Positions 24,812-34,003 of a stretch of 64,000 bases of DNA are shown here, one piece after another (position 1 is the first letter of the stretch; each line of letters begins with the position of its first letter). This DNA is from Bdellovibrio sp. ZAP7. GTDB lineage: Bacteria; Bdellovibrionota; UBA1018; CAIMNF01. The notes beneath the pieces were generated by a model. It did not search any database and was not told where the DNA came from. It saw only the letters and a program-made list of their open reading frames with translations. The DNA lies in NCBI GenBank assembly GCA_945874535.1, contig CAMCGZ010000008.1, positions 1-64,000 on the forward strand, given 5' to 3'. Made by a program: the position numbers and the translations under genes.

Positions 24812-25756
24812 ATGGTCCGCCTGAAGCTCACACTGCTCGCACTCCTCATCCTCTCTGGTTGTTCGTCCGGCCCGCTCCGAAAATTCGAAGAAGGGGATCT
24901 CGGCAAGGAGATGTCCGAGGACATTGCCAAGAAGTTCGAGATCAAGGATCTGCCGGCGCCAACTCCGGTGCCGAGTCCGACTCCGGAGCCGAAGAAGACT
25001 AAGAAAAAGAAAGCAGACACTGCACCGAAGGCCAAGGTGATTCCGATCCGTCGTCCGGCAACACTCCCCTTCTTGGTCGGCGAGAAGCTCCGGTACGATA
25101 TCCGCTTTGTGGGGGTCACCGCCGCACACATGGAACTCGAGGTCATGCCCGAGAAGTCGATCTCGGACCGGAAGGTTCTACCCATTCGATCGAAAATCAA
25201 GACAGTTCCTGTTTTTGATCTGGTTTACCGGGTGGACGACAATGTCTTCAGTTATTTCGATGCCGATGGGATGTTTTCTCACCGCTTCACGATGGATCTC
25301 GACGAATCGAAGCAGTCCCGGAAGCTGATCGAGCTCTACGACTACGACAAGAACATGAGCTTCTTCTGGAACCGGATCCAACACTCCGAGAAGGGCTTCA
25401 TCGAGCAGAAGGAGTCGTACACCATCAAACCCTGGTCGCAGGACCCGCTTTCGGCCATTTACTTTCTTCGCACCGTGGACCTGCCCCGCGAAGCAGGCCA
25501 GGAGTTCCGCTATCCGGTGATTCTGGACGGTAAGCCCTGGGAGTCTCTCTTGCGCTACGTCGGCAAAGAGCGCATCTATGCGGGCGGCAAGGACCGCGAG
25601 GCCGTGGTGTACCATGTCGAGAATTACCACAAGGGCGAGCTCCGGAACCGTGAGAACAAGATCTGGCTATCGGACGACGAACGCCGCCTCGTGCTCCGGA
25701 TCGAAACCAAACTGAAAATCGGCTCCTTTGCGGTCGCTCTGGATCAGATCTTATGA
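24812..25756 (+). CDS. DUF3108-type lipoprotein
   Basis: The protein has 314 residues. A signal peptide with lipobox LSGC (Cys17) is followed by a charged segment and a Pro/Lys-rich linker (about 48-80). The globular domain begins PFLVGEKLRYDIRFVGVTAAHM, which matches the start of DUF3108 proteins, and continues with alternating beta strands. The family is found in Gram-negative envelopes and has no settled function. It lies between the lipid A genes and LPS-core transferases and overlaps the heptosyltransferase gene by 4 bp, so a role in envelope assembly is a fair guess. Confidence 0.8.
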   Translation: MVRLKLTLLALLILSGCSSGPLRKFEEGDLGKEMSEDIAKKFEIKDLPAPTPVPSPTPEPKKTKKKKADTAPKAKVIPIRRPATLPFLVGEKLRYDIRFVGVTAAHMELEVMPEKSISDRKVLPIRSKIKTVPVFDLVYRVDDNVFSYFDADGMFSHRFTMDLDESKQSRKLIELYDYDKNMSFFWNRIQHSEKGFIEQKESYTIKPWSQDPLSAIYFLRTVDLPREAGQEFRYPVILDGKPWESLLRYVGKERIYAGGKDREAVVYHVENYHKGELRNRENKIWLSDDERRLVLRIETKLKIGSFAVALDQIL

Positions 25757-26793
25757 AGCGGATTCTGGTTCGTGCGCCGAACTGGATCGGCGATCAGGTC
25801 ATGGCGTACCCGTTTTACCGGATGCTGCGTTCGCGCTACCCGAGTGCCTGGATTTCGGTCGTGTGCACCGAGTGGGTGAAGGACATCCAGTTCCGGGGTT
25901 GTGTCGACGAGGTGATCGTTTTGCCGCGCAAAAAGGGCGATTCGATTTTCAAGACCCTGTGGACCCTGATCGCATTCTCTGTATTTTTGCGTAAGAAAGG
26001 ACCCTGGGATCTCGGGATCAGTCTTCCGAACTCATTCGGTGCCGCACTGATCATGGCTTTGGCCGGAGTGAAAAACCGCCGCGGCTACGATGCCGATGCG
26101 CGAGGGTTTTTGCTCCAAGAGAGGCTCGAGTTCCCGCAAGACAGCTCCACCCATCGAGCCCAGGCCTATCTCGGTCTCCTGCCGGGATCGCCACCGGAAT
26201 TCGAAGGCCAGGAGTACTGGCACCGGAGTGGGGAGTGGTCGTTTGATCCGTATATCCACTGGCCCGAGATCGAGCCCATCGATCCGCCCGAGGGACCTTA
26301 TTTTATCGTCGCACCCGGAGCAACCGCAGATTCGCGCCGTTGGACCTCGGAGCAGTTCGCCGGCCTGATCGAATCGCTGATGAACCGCCATGGAATGAAG
26401 GCGGTGGTGGTCGGGGGAGCTGCAGAGAAAGAAATCGCCAATGCCCTCTTCCGGAGAGGCGTGCAAATCGACGACTATACGGGCAAAGGTTGGGTCGCCG
26501 CCCACTGGAAGCTGTTCCGCGGAGCACGATTCACCGTCTGTAACGAATCGGGCCTGGCCCATGTGGCTGCTCTCTGCGGGAGCCGGGTCCAGATCATTTG
26601 CGGTGCGGCCGATCCGAGGCGCACCAAACCCATCGGCCCCGGCGCCGTGCAGGTGAAGGTGAACCCGGTCGAGTGTTGGCCGTGCGAACGGAATCTCTGC
26701 AAGTTCGAAGACCATCGAAAAAACAGCTGTTTGAAGGGGATCCACCCCGCCCATGTATTGGAGGAGATCGAGAATGGCTTCCTTGAGTCCTGA
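25753..26793 (+). CDS. waaF: Lipopolysaccharide heptosyltransferase (GT9, WaaF-like)
   Basis: The protein has 346 residues. The start KRILVRAPNWIGDQVMAYPF is the GT9 signature, and YFIVAPGATADSRRW with FTVCNESGLAHVAALCGSRV builds the donor-binding domain. RRTKPIGPGAVQVK and the C-terminal Cys-rich CWPCERNLCKFEDH segment are typical of heptosyltransferase II. It should transfer ADP-heptose to the inner LPS core on the cytoplasmic face. It overlaps both neighbours. Confidence 0.85.
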   Translation: MKRILVRAPNWIGDQVMAYPFYRMLRSRYPSAWISVVCTEWVKDIQFRGCVDEVIVLPRKKGDSIFKTLWTLIAFSVFLRKKGPWDLGISLPNSFGAALIMALAGVKNRRGYDADARGFLLQERLEFPQDSSTHRAQAYLGLLPGSPPEFEGQEYWHRSGEWSFDPYIHWPEIEPIDPPEGPYFIVAPGATADSRRWTSEQFAGLIESLMNRHGMKAVVVGGAAEKEIANALFRRGVQIDDYTGKGWVAAHWKLFRGARFTVCNESGLAHVAALCGSRVQIICGAADPRRTKPIGPGAVQVKVNPVECWPCERNLCKFEDHRKNSCLKGIHPAHVLEEIENGFLES

Positions 26794-27937
26794 ACTCCCC
26801 TTGGTGCTGTTTCTGTTCTTGAATGGAAAATTCGACGAGGACGAACAGCTCGCGCTCGAGGATCTGTTCGAGCTCCACGGGCGGGCCTTGCCCTGGAGGG
26901 CGATCTGCATCCAGGATTCGGAGATCCACAGACGACTGGAACTTTTGGCACCCGATCGGGTCGAGACTTTGAAGCAGGTTCCGCGAAAGAATCTCGATTG
27001 GACCCTGCTCGAGTTTTTGAACATGGAAATCGGACGGTTCAAGGTCAAGATCGTTCACTGCTGCGACACCGATCACTTGGGGTCGATTCTTCCCTGGATG
27101 CTGAAGTTTTCGGATGTGCCGCTCATTGTGAGCGAAGGTCCGAATGTGCAGAAGCGTTTGCGTCACTTTTTTCAGTCCCTGTTTTATTCGCGTATTGACG
27201 CCCTTTTGGTTCCGACCTCGACGCTTCGAAAACGGGTGGCCCAGATGCGTCCGATCCTGGCCAGCAAGATCCGCGTGGTTCATCCAGGGCTTGATTTCAA
27301 TATCTTCAATCCCGATCATTTCGACTTCAAGATCCTCAGGAGCAAGTGGGGAATCGATGCATCGAATTACGTGGTCGGAATGATCGCCTCGCGTGAGTAC
27401 AAGAAAGCACAGGCGGCCTTCATCAAAGCAGCCGCTTCGTTCTTACGGAACGAGGACCTCGCCGCCCGGACCAAGTTTGTGATTGTGGGTTTTGAACACG
27501 AAGGCAATGAGGAGCTGATCGACCTGATCCGGCAGTTCCACTTGCAGGAGTCGATCATTCTGGCTCCGGCCGAGGAGTCGGTGCCGAAGGTTCTGGGCTC
27601 ACTCGATGTGTACGTGCTCCCCTCGAGTAAGGCCATGTTCGGCCTCCAGGCCATCGAAGCTCTGGCGATGGGGACGCCGATCATTTGCGCGGCAGGCCCC
27701 GATTCGATGGAATGGACCGGCAATTCACAGAGCGGACTCCTGATGCGATCGGGCGACTCCTTCGATTTACAGCGGAAGCTCCGCATCCTGCTCGAAGACC
27801 CCGAGCAACTGAAGAAAATGGGCTTGCGCTCGGTCCAGTACGCGCGCGAGAACTTCGATCGCGGACACCGCACCGAGCGCCTGATGGAAATTTACCAACG
27901 GACGCTCCGGCGTCGAAATACCGAGGCATCCGTCTAG
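26774..27937 (+). CDS. Glycosyltransferase, GT4 family, probable LPS core enzyme
   Basis: The protein has 387 residues from ATG at 26774, with GGAGGAG upstream. An earlier in-frame start at 26753 is possible. The GT4 donor domain is clear: RVVHPGLDFNIFNPDHFD in the linker, VVGMIASREYKKAQ, and LPSSKAMFGLQAIEALAMGT, with the conserved Glu of the E-x7-E motif. The N-terminal half contains the acceptor domain. It follows the heptosyltransferase with a 20-bp overlap, so it probably extends the LPS core. The added sugar cannot be predicted. Confidence 0.85.
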   Translation: MASLSPELPLVLFLFLNGKFDEDEQLALEDLFELHGRALPWRAICIQDSEIHRRLELLAPDRVETLKQVPRKNLDWTLLEFLNMEIGRFKVKIVHCCDTDHLGSILPWMLKFSDVPLIVSEGPNVQKRLRHFFQSLFYSRIDALLVPTSTLRKRVAQMRPILASKIRVVHPGLDFNIFNPDHFDFKILRSKWGIDASNYVVGMIASREYKKAQAAFIKAAASFLRNEDLAARTKFVIVGFEHEGNEELIDLIRQFHLQESIILAPAEESVPKVLGSLDVYVLPSSKAMFGLQAIEALAMGTPIICAAGPDSMEWTGNSQSGLLMRSGDSFDLQRKLRILLEDPEQLKKMGLRSVQYARENFDRGHRTERLMEIYQRTLRRRNTEASV

Positions 27938-29211
27938 AGTTGATAACTTCCTGAAAGGGAGATTGCCAGAGTGGTGCGGGTGAGCTCCTGGCTGAGAGTG
28001 GTTCCGGCTATGGCTTGACCCTTACCGGTCCCGCTGGCGTAGGATGCTCCGAGGGTAAACGAGGAGCCCGGCTTTAAGAACGAAAGGCCGATCGATCCAC
28101 CCGTCATGTCCACATGGTCAGGCTGATTGGTTGAATTCGAATCGATGGTCGGAGTGTTAGCGCGATTTGTATACACCCCTAAACGTAGGGCGAATTGCTC
28201 ACTCAAGAACCACTCGCTTCCCACAGACCAGTTCAGGGTGGGCGTCAGTCGGTAGTCCCTGAAATTTGAGTCAGCGGAATGGTAATTCACCTCTGCCGAG
28301 AGCAGCAGGGTCTTGTCGAAGAACCAGGTACCACCCAAAGTTCCAACCCAAGGAGCCTGAAGCGTGGGTTCGGTTTTATCTTCGAGGATTTCGACTTCTT
28401 GGCTGAATGCGCCACCCGGATCGGCCACCGGGAGACCGGTGATCGGATCGGTTTTGGTTCGGGTTGCGCGGATCACCGAGCTCGAACTGAGGAGTACCCT
28501 TTTTGAGAGGGTGGCTCCCAGGGCCAGGCGATCGCTCCACATGTGCTGGATACCGATCTTTGGCACCATTCCGTAGAACTCACGATCCAAGGCGACGTTT
28601 TGGAACAAGTATTTTCCGGTGGCGTCCGGTGCGTATCGTACGAACTGGTTGTTGATTGCCCGGTCCGTTCGAGCGAATCCCAGCAGGCTGATTCCAAGAG
28701 AGGTCCGCTGACCGACACTCAGGGCATAGGCCGGTCCGAACAGGTACGTTGTGTCGGTGCGGAAGTACTTGCGGCTGAAGCTTTCGGGGGTGTCGGGCCT
28801 GCTCGACAGGCCCGTGATGCGATCATCCTGGTTGATCGATTCCGAATCCGGGGTGATCACTGCAAAGCCGAATTTCCCTTTGCCGAGCGATTGACTGAAT
28901 CCGAAGAAGGTCGGACTCATTCCGGACGAGGAGATGGTGTAAGGTTGGCCTCCCAACACATCTTTTGAGACCGACTTGGTGCTGACGAAGGTGTTGGCTG
29001 AGCCGCTCAGATAATTCTCGAAAGCATAAATGAGGCCCGCCGGATTGTAGTAAACCCCGCTCGGATCGTCAGAAATGGAAGTAAAGGTCCCCCCGAGCCC
29101 CGAGGCTCTCTCACCGATGAGGATGTCTTTGTAGTGGTATTCACCTGAATGGGAAGTTTCGGACAGAAAAGAGAACATCATCCAGACAGGAAAGAGGTAA
29201 CGGAATTTCAT
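27934..29211 (-). CDS. FadL/OmpP1/TodX-family outer-membrane protein
   Basis: The protein has 425 residues with a signal peptide. The conserved FadL-family N-terminus is present: GERASGLGGTFTSISDDPSG followed by VYYNPAGL. The remainder is beta-barrel-like with alternating strands. Family members import hydrophobic compounds such as fatty acids across the outer membrane. It is the last gene of a four-gene operon; its start overlaps the upstream protease stop by 4 bp, and its own 3' end overlaps the convergent glycosyltransferase by 4 bp. Confidence 0.85.
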   Translation of the reverse strand: MKFRYLFPVWMMFSFLSETSHSGEYHYKDILIGERASGLGGTFTSISDDPSGVYYNPAGLIYAFENYLSGSANTFVSTKSVSKDVLGGQPYTISSSGMSPTFFGFSQSLGKGKFGFAVITPDSESINQDDRITGLSSRPDTPESFSRKYFRTDTTYLFGPAYALSVGQRTSLGISLLGFARTDRAINNQFVRYAPDATGKYLFQNVALDREFYGMVPKIGIQHMWSDRLALGATLSKRVLLSSSSVIRATRTKTDPITGLPVADPGGAFSQEVEILEDKTEPTLQAPWVGTLGGTWFFDKTLLLSAEVNYHSADSNFRDYRLTPTLNWSVGSEWFLSEQFALRLGVYTNRANTPTIDSNSTNQPDHVDMTGGSIGLSFLKPGSSFTLGASYASGTGKGQAIAGTTLSQELTRTTLAISLSGSYQL

Positions 29212-30023
29212 GAGCTTCTCCTGGGGAGTTTGGCCATCACTTCTTGAAAACGCTTCATGCGAATGCGAAAAGTCTTCGAGGATGAGGCGGGCCCTTCGGG
29301 TGTGGTGGCGGAAAGTTTGGCAATTCTTTCTGGAAAGGGCGGGTGGGTCTTCGGGAGCCGGCCCTCCGAGGCGCGCTTTTCGAGGCGACTGAGCAGGCTT
29401 CCCAGTGCCCGGGGTTCGTACCCGGCGGCAGAAGCATAGATCACACCCCCGAGATCGGCTTCGTGTTCGCGCTCCGGGCCGAGGCCTTTCTCGAGCAGGA
29501 TCTCGAGCCCGGCCTGCACCATGCGAGTCATCGAGAAGGCCAGATCGGATGAGCCCCGGGACAGCATGCGGGTGAAGATCTCGCCGGCCTCCACCTGCCG
29601 TTTGGGGAGCACCTCGCGATTCAGGTGTCGCTCCGTGATGTGCGCGATCTCATGACCGAGCACTCCGGCCAGCTCGTCCTCGTTCTGGATCACTTTGAGG
29701 AGTCCGTACGTGACAAAAAGGTATCCACCCGGTGCCGCAAAGGCATTGATCTCTTCGGTGTTCAGCACCGCAAAGCGATAGCTCACCTCGGGGCGTCCCG
29801 AGTGGGGCACGAGGCTTGTGCCCACGAGATTCACGTATTCTGTTAACTCCTGGGATCCTTCTCCCGGAATGAGCCCGTATTGTCCGATGATCCGTGAGGC
29901 GATCTCCCGACCGACCCGGATTTCGTCCTTCAGCTCCTGAGTGCGGGTGTCTGGCTCCAGCTCAGGGGTGGTGGCGCATGCGGTGAAACCGAGCAGTAAA
30001 ACAAAACTGAATGCACGCATCAC
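29208..30023 (-). CDS. M48-family metalloprotease lipoprotein
   Basis: The protein has 271 residues. A signal peptide ends in a lipobox (FTAC, Cys16). The zinc motif HEIAH is at residues 124-128, and the third ligand is in the downstream EREHEADLGG helix. VSYRFAVLNTEEINAFAAPG precedes the zinc site as in BepA, LoiP and YcaL. Such proteases act in the periplasm on misassembled outer-membrane proteins. Coupling by 4-bp overlaps to an SH3-domain gene upstream and a FadL-like barrel gene downstream supports an envelope quality-control role. Confidence 0.88.
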   Translation of the reverse strand: MMRAFSFVLLLGFTACATTPELEPDTRTQELKDEIRVGREIASRIIGQYGLIPGEGSQELTEYVNLVGTSLVPHSGRPEVSYRFAVLNTEEINAFAAPGGYLFVTYGLLKVIQNEDELAGVLGHEIAHITERHLNREVLPKRQVEAGEIFTRMLSRGSSDLAFSMTRMVQAGLEILLEKGLGPEREHEADLGGVIYASAAGYEPRALGSLLSRLEKRASEGRLPKTHPPFPERIAKLSATTPEGPASSSKTFRIRMKRFQEVMAKLPRRSS

Positions 30024-30517
30024 CGGAGTCCTCCTTCGAGTTGGAACTTCCGGAGCGAATCAGGATGGATCTGACGGCTTTCGATCTTTTGAAGCGCTTC
30101 GGGGTCGGAGGGGTAGCGATCGCGCCCCTCGCGTACGCGGTTTCCGGCGGTCAGGCCCCGGGTGGTTGCCGCCACTGAGTAAGAGGAGGATCTTCTGCGG
30201 ACCGATTTGGCCAGATCCTGGTCTTCTCCCAGTTTTTGGAGTGCGTCGGTTTCGAGGGGCTTTTGCTTTCCGACAAAGAGTCGGTGAATGAAGCCCGTCT
30301 TCACGCCGATTTTGACCCGGTACCAGGCACCTTCTGTTGCGATTGATTCGAAGGCGGTACCCCGGGGTAACTCCTGGAGGATGGGTGCTGTAAGTTCGGG
30401 CTTTTCTCGGAGTGCTCCTTTAGCCGCCTGAACATAGAGGGGCTCGGCCAGGCTGTGACCTCCGACGAACCCGAGAATGATCGAAGTGATGAGAGTCCAT
30501 TTGAAGTGCATTTTCAT
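30020..30517 (-). CDS. Secreted bacterial SH3-domain protein
   Basis: The protein has 165 residues with a signal peptide ending near SLA. Residues 27-80 form an SH3b domain: YVQAAKGALREKPELTAPIL, LPRGTAFESI, WYRVKIGVKTGFIHRLFV. The C-terminal half is basic and Ser/Arg-rich with low complexity. SH3b domains usually bind cell-wall peptides or act as protein adaptors. It sits between the cyclase and the protease genes with 4-bp overlaps on both sides, so all four products are likely made together. Confidence 0.78.
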   Translation of the reverse strand: MKMHFKWTLITSIILGFVGGHSLAEPLYVQAAKGALREKPELTAPILQELPRGTAFESIATEGAWYRVKIGVKTGFIHRLFVGKQKPLETDALQKLGEDQDLAKSVRRRSSSYSVAATTRGLTAGNRVREGRDRYPSDPEALQKIESRQIHPDSLRKFQLEGGLR

Positions 30518-32715
30518 TTTTCTTTGGCCTCATAGATACCGGTCCACAGGGAAGGCGGTTCTTTCATCAGGTTTTGACACCGTTCAGAGAAGACCTGGCT
30601 CAAGCCGGCCCCTTCCGGATACAGTTGGGCGAGAGCCCGGTAGGCATCATGTGCTTTTTGAAATTGTCCGGCCAAGTAATGCTCAAAAGCGATTGAGGTT
30701 TGAAGAGACACTTCACGGAGCCGGGCTGCATCCGGGCTATCGGACTCTCCGAGCGGTTCGAAGATCCTGACGGGGACCTGCTTCCCTTTTACCTTCACCA
30801 GATCCACCGGGCGTGAGATCAGTTGATTCCGGATCATTTCCTCGGTTCTCGGACCCACGATGACTTCCAGATGGTACTGCTTGGTGAGCCCCTCGAGGCG
30901 CGAGCTCAGGTTCACCTGGTCTCCGATCACCGTATAATCGAGGCGCTGTTCGTTGCCGATGTTCCCGACAATCACTTCTCCGGTGTTGATGCCGATTCCA
31001 ATCGCCAAGGGTTCCACGCCCGAAGCCTTCCATTCCTCATTGAGGCGCTTCAGTTCGGAGCGCATCTCGAGGGCCGTACGCACGGCACGGAGCGCGTGAT
31101 CCGGATCACGGATCGGGGCACCCCAAAAAGCCATCACGGCGTCGCCGATGAATTTGTCGAGGGTGCCCTGGTGTCGAAACACAGTATCGGTCATCCGTCC
31201 GAGATACTGGTTCAAAATCTGAACCAGGCGTTCGGGGGGTAGGCCCTCCGATAGGGAGGTGAAACCACGAATGTCCGAAAACAGAATGGAAAGCTCTTCT
31301 TTACGTCCGACTTCGGCGTGCGGGTTCTGTCCGGTACGGATCAGCTCGTCGGCCAGGGCCGGAGGCAGGTACTTTCCCAAGGTTTCCTTCAGGCGCTTCT
31401 TCTCGCGCCCTTCGACAAAGATCAGGTAAGCGAGCGAATCGACACCAGCCACGATCCAAACGAGCAGGGGCAGGGCGAGCTGAAGGTGGAGGCTCTGCTT
31501 TTGAAAGAGCCACACAGCCGAACCCGAGTAAAGGAGAGTGAATCCCACCGGAATGCCAAAGCGGAGTCCGAGGGGCAGCCCCGAGAACAGGACTCCGTAC
31601 ACGGACAGAATTCCTGCGATCAGGATCAGAAAGGACACCACTGAAGGTAGCGGACGGAGGAAGTCGCTTTGGAGCATGTTTGAGATCGCAGTCGCATGCA
31701 AGAAAAACCCGGGTAGGGCCGGGTCGACGGGTGTGGCCTTGAGATCTTCAAGTCCCGCTGCACTGGCTCCGATGATGAGGATCTTGTTCTGGAACTCGAG
31801 GGGATTCACCTTCAGCAAGGAGGGATCGCTCACTGTTCCGCTTCGCAGGTCAGCGGCCGATTTCAAGACGGTGGCGATGGGAATCACCGTGAAGGGGACC
31901 TTTCCCGAATAGTAGTGGAGACTCATTCGACCGATAGAATCGAGAGGAATGTCTGGGTTACGGAGGAACTTAGACCAATTCGATTGGGGAGTTCGATCCA
32001 AGAGAGCCCTTAAGGTCAGAGAGGGAAGAAGTCCGGATCCAGCATCAAACAACAGGGGCGTCCGGCGGTACACCCCGTCTGCATCTGTGGTCGTCGATAC
32101 CACATGAAGGTGGGGAATGTGTTCCAAGTAAGGTGTGGCAGGGAGAATCGGCTCGGTTTTTTTTGGAAGCTGATCCAGCCATTCTGGGGCCTCAGTATGC
32201 GGAGGGAGAAGGAGTCGTGGCGGAACGGGCTGAGTCGATACCGATTGACCCTCGGCTTGGGGTCGCACCATCATCGTGGCATGCGAGACCATGCCCGCTT
32301 CACGAGAGGCCCGAGCCAGGCGAATATCACTGTCGCTGGCCTGTTCTTCTTCACTGAACATCAAGTCGAAGTAGATCCCGCTCGGCTCACCGGCCGAAAG
32401 AAACTGAACAAGCTCGGAGTAGATCGCTCGCGGCCAAGGCCAACGCCCGAGGGATTTTGAAAGGAGCTTCAAGCTTTGCTCGTCGATATCGATCAGGACC
32501 ACATCGTCGACAGGCGGGGTGCTCCGGTTGAAATGACGGTAGCGGAGGTCGAGGCTGGCCAGCTCCAGTCGTTCTGCCACCGGAGTTTGCAAAAAGAGGG
32601 TGGCCAGGAGGGTGACCGCCCCCGCGCCCCAAAGGGCACGGATCTGTCTTTTGGAAAAACGGAGCGGGGCCGGACCTGAGTCCGACCCCGACCGGGAATC
32701 CAGTTTGGGATTCAT
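30514..32715 (-). CDS. CHASE2-domain adenylate/guanylate cyclase
   Basis: The protein has 733 residues. An N-terminal membrane helix is followed by a large extracytoplasmic CHASE2 sensor (to about residue 335; VVLIDIDEQSLKLLSKSLGR is typical). Three membrane helices follow, then a class III cyclase domain. The catalytic parts are visible: LSILFSDIRGFTSLSEG with a metal-binding Asp, DKFIGDAVMAFWG with the second Asp, and GIGINTGEVIVGNIG. Lys in DKFIGDAV suggests ATP rather than GTP as substrate. It should sense an extracellular or periplasmic signal and make cAMP. It heads the operon with the SH3, M48 and FadL-like genes. Confidence 0.92.
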   Translation of the reverse strand: MNPKLDSRSGSDSGPAPLRFSKRQIRALWGAGAVTLLATLFLQTPVAERLELASLDLRYRHFNRSTPPVDDVVLIDIDEQSLKLLSKSLGRWPWPRAIYSELVQFLSAGEPSGIYFDLMFSEEEQASDSDIRLARASREAGMVSHATMMVRPQAEGQSVSTQPVPPRLLLPPHTEAPEWLDQLPKKTEPILPATPYLEHIPHLHVVSTTTDADGVYRRTPLLFDAGSGLLPSLTLRALLDRTPQSNWSKFLRNPDIPLDSIGRMSLHYYSGKVPFTVIPIATVLKSAADLRSGTVSDPSLLKVNPLEFQNKILIIGASAAGLEDLKATPVDPALPGFFLHATAISNMLQSDFLRPLPSVVSFLILIAGILSVYGVLFSGLPLGLRFGIPVGFTLLYSGSAVWLFQKQSLHLQLALPLLVWIVAGVDSLAYLIFVEGREKKRLKETLGKYLPPALADELIRTGQNPHAEVGRKEELSILFSDIRGFTSLSEGLPPERLVQILNQYLGRMTDTVFRHQGTLDKFIGDAVMAFWGAPIRDPDHALRAVRTALEMRSELKRLNEEWKASGVEPLAIGIGINTGEVIVGNIGNEQRLDYTVIGDQVNLSSRLEGLTKQYHLEVIVGPRTEEMIRNQLISRPVDLVKVKGKQVPVRIFEPLGESDSPDAARLREVSLQTSIAFEHYLAGQFQKAHDAYRALAQLYPEGAGLSQVFSERCQNLMKEPPSLWTGIYEAKEK

Positions 32716-32727
32716 CTTTCTGAATCC

Positions 32728-33891
32728 TTACTCGAACTTGCCCACGCCTTGGGCGGTGTAGTCGATGCCCGAAATCGCATCGAGAGCCGTCAGGAAGGCT
32801 CCCCGAGCCGTGGCATCCGCCTGCCAGACGGTGGAATGCTTATTCCGCATGGGTGCAGTCAGACCGAAGTTGCTGGGCATCCCCCCTGAGCGCCCAATCG
32901 GGTTACATGTGGCTGCTGAGGTTGCGGAGAGTGTCGAGGCCACGAGGCAATTGCTGGCGCCGTTTCCTGCGCTGGTCATGCCCGTGACGTCCGTCAAGCT
33001 TCCGGCTCCGAAAGCGGCTTCCACGTAGATGTTGGTTCCGTTCGAATTGGCATAAAAGTCTCCGAACAACATGCCATTTGCGACGGTCTCATCCTCGACG
33101 GTGTTGAAGGTGAAGGATCCGGTACTTTTGTTCGCAAGGACCCGCTGTGCATTCACCTTGAATTCGCTTCGGCCTGAGCAGGAGGCTCCGCCTGCCTTTT
33201 GACAGCTCGCACCGACAAACCAGATCTCGGCTTGATTTCCATCCACCGAAGCTTTGGCAATCACGTAGCGCTCTCCGCTGCCGTTGGTGAGGGCATTGTC
33301 GTCGGTCCTGTACACCAGGTACACATTCTCACTGTCTTTTCCGAAGGCCATGTTCTGTGTGGCGGACCCCGGCGCGGTCTGTTGCTCCCAACATTGGAGC
33401 TTCTGTCTCACCGTCACGGGCTCGTTATTGATATTAAAGGTGAATGCAACCTCGACCGGAGTTTGCTCGACACAAGCAGGGGCGGATTCGCTGCCAGTAA
33501 TGCGTCCGTCGGTCTCGCTCATGGCGGTATCGAGAACATCAATCCAATAACGATAGTATTGAGTGCCGGCGACTCCGGTGATTTTTTGGAACACTTCGTC
33601 TCTCAAATACTCCACGAAGTGGGCCGCGGTGGAGCAGGAGGAGCTGCTTGCCGGATTTTTTGAGGTGCAAGTGGACTGTGCCGCGTGAGCCGAAGGAACT
33701 GCGCTCAGCCGATCCCAGAGTCTGTTCCGCGATGCGCTCGAAGTTTTGAGCGCAGTCGGAATCGCCGCATCGACAATGGCACCGATATTCGGAGCGCCAA
33801 AGCTGGCGGCGCCACTGGAGTCTTTACTGCATCCTGAAATCAGGCTGGAGACTAATAATGTGGAAAGCGTGAGAGTGGACTTGAGTTTCAT
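32728..33891 (-). CDS. Lipoprotein of unknown function
   Basis: The protein has 387 residues with a strong ribosome binding site (AAGGAGGAACG before ATG at 33891). The signal peptide ends in lipobox ISGC. The mature protein is Ser/Thr/Ala/Asn-rich with several cysteine pairs (CTSKNPASSSSC, CQKAGGASC), a pattern common for extracellular beta-rich domains. I do not recognise a family. It lies 12 bp upstream of the cyclase gene on the same strand and may be transcribed with it. The next upstream gene is also a large lipoprotein, and the two may be distant relatives. Confidence 0.75.
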   Translation of the reverse strand: MKLKSTLTLSTLLVSSLISGCSKDSSGAASFGAPNIGAIVDAAIPTALKTSSASRNRLWDRLSAVPSAHAAQSTCTSKNPASSSSCSTAAHFVEYLRDEVFQKITGVAGTQYYRYWIDVLDTAMSETDGRITGSESAPACVEQTPVEVAFTFNINNEPVTVRQKLQCWEQQTAPGSATQNMAFGKDSENVYLVYRTDDNALTNGSGERYVIAKASVDGNQAEIWFVGASCQKAGGASCSGRSEFKVNAQRVLANKSTGSFTFNTVEDETVANGMLFGDFYANSNGTNIYVEAAFGAGSLTDVTGMTSAGNGASNCLVASTLSATSAATCNPIGRSGGMPSNFGLTAPMRNKHSTVWQADATARGAFLTALDAISGIDYTAQGVGKFE

Positions 33892-34003
33892 CGTTCCTCC
33901 TTGAACGTTGGTGAGTTTGCCTCAGTGTAAGGTGAACCCCCCGCACCTCCCCAAATCAATAGATGTTGAGTCAGATGCAGGGGGCTGAAGTGCCAGAGGA
34001 TTG

